Positions 60,939 to 64,000 of a stretch of DNA of 64,000 nucleotides are shown piece after piece. Numbering within the stretch: position 1 is the stretch's first letter; every line of letters starts with the position of its first letter. This stretch comes from Altererythrobacter sp. B11 (GTDB lineage Bacteria > Pseudomonadota > Alphaproteobacteria > Sphingomonadales > Sphingomonadaceae), in assembly GCF_003569745.1 (NCBI RefSeq), contig NZ_AP018498.1, positions 1,525,001 through 1,589,000 of the forward strand, read 5' to 3'. A program made the position numbers and the translations under genes. Below the pieces are notes generated by a model. The model did no database searches, was not told the origin of the DNA, and saw only the letters and a list, made by a program, of their open reading frames with translations.

Positions 60939-63239
60939 CTACCCCGCCAGCTTCACGAAGCTGTCGATCACCCGCTTGGTGCCGGCCTGTTCGAAGTCGA
61001 TCTCCAGCTTGTTGCCTTCCTGCGCGGTGACGGTGCCGTAGCCGAACTTGTCGTGGAACACGCGCGCGCCGAGGGCGATGTCGCTGCGGGGCTTGGCGGC
61101 GAAGCTGGCGGCGCTGCGGCCGGGTTCCTTCAGCCGCTTGGGCGCGGCGTCATAGCCGGTGGTGAGCGCCCGCTGCCAGCCGGGGCCACGCGCCTGCGAG
61201 CGGGCGGGGCGGCTAGTGCTGACATGGGCGAAGGGGTCTTCCTGCTCGCTCCAGTTCGCGCGCCATAGCGAGGCACCGCCGGTCATGGAGCTTTCGCTCT
61301 CAATATGCTCGGCCGGCAGCTCCTCGATGAAGCGCGAGGGGATCGAGCTGGTCCACTGCCCGTAGATGCGCCGGTTGGCGGCATGCAGGATGGTGCAGCG
61401 CCGCCGCGCGCGGGTGATCGCCACATAGGCGAGGCGCCGTTCTTCCTCCAGGCTGGCGAGGCCGCCTTCGTCCAGCGAGCGCTGGCTGGGGAACACGCCT
61501 TCCTCCCAACCGGGCAGGAACACATGGTCGAATTCCAGCCCCTTGGCGGCGTGGATGGTCATGATGGTGACCTTTTCCACATCGTCCGCCGCGTCATTGT
61601 CCATCACCAGGCTGACGTGTTCGAGGAAATCGCCCAGCGTTTCATAGTCTTCCATCGCGCGGGCGAGTTCGACGAGGTTATCCGCCCGCCCGGCGCTTTC
61701 GGTGGAGCGATCGGCCTTGAGCATGGCGTCATAGCCGGTTTCCTCCAGCACCCGGCGCAGCAGCTCCGACGGGGTCACCTGATCGGCCATTTCGCGCCAG
61801 CGCAGGAAATCGGCCATCAGCGCGCCGATCGTGCCGCGCGCGCGGGCGGGCAGTTCGTCGCTATCGGCCAGTTCCAGCGCCGCGGCGGCGAGGGGGATGC
61901 CGCGTGCGCGGGCGTGTTGGTGCATTTTTTCCAGCGCCTTGGCGCCGAGGCCGCGCTTGGGCTGGTTGTGGATGCGTTCGAAAGCGAGATCGTCCTGCGG
62001 CTGGGCGATCACGCGCAGATAGGCCAGCGCATCGCGGATTTCCGCCCGTTCGTAGAAGCGGAAGCCGCCGACGATGCGATAGTTGAGGCCGATCTGGATG
62101 AAGCGGTCTTCGAATTCGCGCGTCTGATATTGCGCGCGCACCAGGATCGCCACCTGTTCCAGCGGGGCGCCTTCACGTTCGAGCCGCTCGATCTCCTCGC
62201 CCACGCGGCGGGCTTCCTCGGGCGCATCCCAGATACCGATCACGCGGACCTTCTGCCCGGCGGGCAGTTCGGTCCACAGCGTCTTGCCCAGCCGCTCGCT
62301 ATTGGCGGCGATCAGGCCCGATGCGGCGGCGAGGATCTGCGGGGTGGAACGATAATTCTGTTCCAGCCGGATCACCTTGGCACCGGGGAAATCCTTCTCG
62401 AACCGCAGGATATTGGCCACTTCCGCGCCGCGCCAGGAATAGATCGACTGATCGTCATCCCCCACCACGCAGATATTTTTCCGTTCCTGCGCCAGCAGCC
62501 GCAGCCACAGATACTGCACGGCGTTGGTGTCCTGATATTCGTCCACCATCACATAGCGGAAGCGCTGCTGATACTGCTCCAGCACGCTGCGTTCCGTGCG
62601 GAAGATGTTGAGCATATGCAGCAGCAGATCGCCGAAATCGCAGGCGTTCAGCGCCTTCAGCCGTTCCTGATACAGCCGGTACATCTCCTGCCCGCGGCCA
62701 TTGGCATAGCTTTCGTTTTCCAGCGCATCGAGATCGGGGGGATTGAGCCCGCGATTCTTCCACCGGTCGATCAGCCCCGCCAGCTGCCGTGCAGGCCAGC
62801 GCTTCTCGTCCAGATCGCTTTCCGCGATCAGCTGCTTGAGCAGGCGCAGCTGATCATCGGTGTCGATGATGGTGTAATTGCTTTCCAACCCCACCAGCTC
62901 CGCATGGCGGCGCAGCATGCGCGCGCAGATCGAATGGAAGGTGCCCAGCCAGGGCATGCCCTCCACCGCATCGCCGATCAGCTGCCCCACACGGTGGCGC
63001 ATTTCGCGCGCGGCCTTGTTGGTGAAGGTGACGCACAGGATTTCGCTCGGCCAGGCGCGGCGCGAGCGGATCAGATGGGCAAGCCGGGCAGTGAGCGCCG
63101 CCGTCTTCCCCGTGCCTGCGCCAGCAAGCATCAGCACCGGGCCTTCGGTGGTCAGCACCGCATCCTTCTGCGGTGGATTGAGGCCGTCCAGCCATTGCGG
63201 GGCGTCCGGGGCAGACGCGGGGGAGGGGTACTCGTTCAC
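60939..63239 (-). CDS. UvrD/PcrA-type DNA helicase
   Basis: 766-aa superfamily 1A helicase. Motif I AGAGTGKT lies near residue 37, motif II is VDEYQDTNAVQ, motif III GDDDQSIYSWRGA, motif IV QNYRSTPQIL, and motifs V and VI are TIHAAKGLEFDHVFLPG and YVAITRARRR. The PcrA-like C-terminal tail ends with FHDKFGYGTVTAQEGNKLEIDF, a Tudor-like RNA-polymerase-binding element. The GTG at 63239 is chosen; a TTG at 63275 extends the frame. Roles are repair and fork restart. Confidence 0.95.
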   Translation of the reverse strand: MNEYPSPASAPDAPQWLDGLNPPQKDAVLTTEGPVLMLAGAGTGKTAALTARLAHLIRSRRAWPSEILCVTFTNKAAREMRHRVGQLIGDAVEGMPWLGTFHSICARMLRRHAELVGLESNYTIIDTDDQLRLLKQLIAESDLDEKRWPARQLAGLIDRWKNRGLNPPDLDALENESYANGRGQEMYRLYQERLKALNACDFGDLLLHMLNIFRTERSVLEQYQQRFRYVMVDEYQDTNAVQYLWLRLLAQERKNICVVGDDDQSIYSWRGAEVANILRFEKDFPGAKVIRLEQNYRSTPQILAAASGLIAANSERLGKTLWTELPAGQKVRVIGIWDAPEEARRVGEEIERLEREGAPLEQVAILVRAQYQTREFEDRFIQIGLNYRIVGGFRFYERAEIRDALAYLRVIAQPQDDLAFERIHNQPKRGLGAKALEKMHQHARARGIPLAAAALELADSDELPARARGTIGALMADFLRWREMADQVTPSELLRRVLEETGYDAMLKADRSTESAGRADNLVELARAMEDYETLGDFLEHVSLVMDNDAADDVEKVTIMTIHAAKGLEFDHVFLPGWEEGVFPSQRSLDEGGLASLEEERRLAYVAITRARRRCTILHAANRRIYGQWTSSIPSRFIEELPAEHIESESSMTGGASLWRANWSEQEDPFAHVSTSRPARSQARGPGWQRALTTGYDAAPKRLKEPGRSAASFAAKPRSDIALGARVFHDKFGYGTVTAQEGNKLEIDFEQAGTKRVIDSFVKLAG

Positions 63240-63313
63240 CCGTGAACAGCTAGGGAACGCGCGGCGGCCGCGCAAGTGCGGCGGGGCCGCAAAATCGGAA
63301 CAGGCGGCGGGGG

Positions 63314-63868
63314 TCAGTCCGCCGCGGCGGGCATCCGCAGCAGGGTGATGCGGGCGGAGCCGACCTCGCGCACGGCATCCACCTGCAGCGAGCGGGCGCC
63401 GGCATCTTCATCTCGCGCGGTTTCCAGCGCGACCCAGCTCGCCGGGCCGATCCAGTCCAGCCGTTGCAGGCGATCGAGCGCCACGCCGCCGGCGCCGCTG
63501 CCATAGGGGGGGTCGAGCAGCAGCAGGTCCACCGGCGCCTTCGCCGGGCCGAGTTGCAGCACGGATGCGGGGCGCACGTCACACCGGGGCTGGGCGCGTA
63601 GGGCGGCGATATTGGCGCGCAGTGCGCGAATCGCGGCTGCATCATTCTCGGCAAAAATGCAGTGGGCGGCCCCGCGCGACAGAGCCTCCAGCCCCAGCGC
63701 GCCCGACCCCGCGAAGAGATCGGCCACCGCCAGTCCTTCGAAAGTGCCCAGGCGGCTCTGCAGCATGGAAAACAGCGTCTCGCGCGTGCGATCGGCGGTG
63801 GGGCGGGTGGCTTCGCCCGTGGGCGCGCGCAGCTGGCGGCGGCGCCATTCGCCGGCGACGATCCTCAT
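63314..63868 (-). CDS. rsmD: 16S rRNA (guanine(966)-N2)-methyltransferase RsmD
   Basis: 184-aa methyltransferase. The start MRIVAGEWRRRQLRAP, the SAM motif ADLFAGSGALGLEALSRGA and the catalytic LLLLDPPYG are diagnostic. The start overlaps the upstream pseudouridine synthase stop by two bases. It ends 74 bases before the helicase gene. Confidence 0.96.
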   Translation of the reverse strand: MRIVAGEWRRRQLRAPTGEATRPTADRTRETLFSMLQSRLGTFEGLAVADLFAGSGALGLEALSRGAAHCIFAENDAAAIRALRANIAALRAQPRCDVRPASVLQLGPAKAPVDLLLLDPPYGSGAGGVALDRLQRLDWIGPASWVALETARDEDAGARSLQVDAVREVGSARITLLRMPAAAD

Positions 63869-64000
63869 CGCGGCTTGCGCCCCAGCGTGCTGCGGAACCG
63901 CTCCAGCGGCTCGCGCCGCACTTCCACCGCCGCGCCCTTGGGCAGATCGCCCAGTTCGAAGGGGCCATAGGCGGTGCGGATCAGGCGCGAGACCTTGAGG
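63865..64000 (-). CDS. RsuA/RluB-family pseudouridine synthase, C-terminal fragment
   Basis: The last 44 codons of a gene cut by the right edge: LKVSRLIRTAYGPFELGDLP followed by KGAAVEVRREPLERFRSTLG. This matches the C-terminus of RluB/RsuA-type 23S or 16S rRNA pseudouridine synthases. The stop overlaps rsmD, a common order in alphaproteobacteria. Confidence 0.88.
   Translation of the reverse strand, partial: LKVSRLIRTAYGPFELGDLPKGAAVEVRREPLERFRSTLGRKPR

Overview
The window is a GC-rich alphaproteobacterial chromosome segment, most likely from the Sphingomonadales (Erythrobacteraceae/Sphingomonadaceae type). The evidence is the conserved order fur-plsC-miaB-phoH-ybeY-corC, a MucR-type regulator, TonB-dependent receptors, an HWE-type kinase, and intergenic palindromic repeats of a kind I associate with this group. 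No rRNA, CRISPR array or intact prophage is visible. The only tRNA is tRNA-Gln(TTG).

Left part (1-13.4 kb): a minus-strand housekeeping block runs from a Nfu scaffold protein and a nitroreductase-like reductase through tsaB, rimI, mucR, fur, plsC, miaB and phoH to ybeY and corC. A NUDIX gene flanked by repeats sits between phoH and ybeY. A large periplasmic M16 peptidase and class II DAHP synthase follow on the plus strand.

14-18 kb: a tightly coupled plus-strand operon egtB-egtD-DUF5996-aspartic protease (ergothioneine synthesis).

18-28 kb: iron and TonB region. It holds an outer-membrane receptor with a palindromic operator-like site, tonB, and a minus-strand cluster PepSY-DUF2271-DUF4198-apbE-piuC-siderophore receptor. 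The cluster resembles iron-starvation loci that couple an inner-membrane PepSY protein and ApbE flavin transfer to siderophore uptake.

28-36 kb: a complete cbb3 oxidase operon, ccoNOQP-ccoGHIS, ending in a small Cys-rich protein. A perfect FNR/FixK-type box lies upstream of ccoN.

37-38.6 kb: a small tRNA-Gln-associated element, bounded by an 18-bp duplication of the tRNA 3' end, with a DUF4145 gene and no integrase.

38.7-47.7 kb: two glutathione enzymes, topoisomerase IB, a GMC oxidoreductase, an M28 peptidase, trhO and ilvE. Between ilvE and the next gene there is a striking 18-codon ORF whose ribosome binding site matches 15 nt of the 16S anti-SD end, followed by hairpins.

48-64 kb: tandem lipoproteins, tlyA, tspO, ubiK, recO-leuB, two lipid-linked glycosyltransferases, metZ, an HWE histidine kinase, apaG, a UvrD-type helicase, rsmD and the end of a pseudouridine synthase.

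Six to seven intergenic regions carry a nested palindromic repeat (arms A and B), often combined with a ~155-bp repeat (C) that contains a recurring short reading frame. Three of these regions lie between convergent genes.
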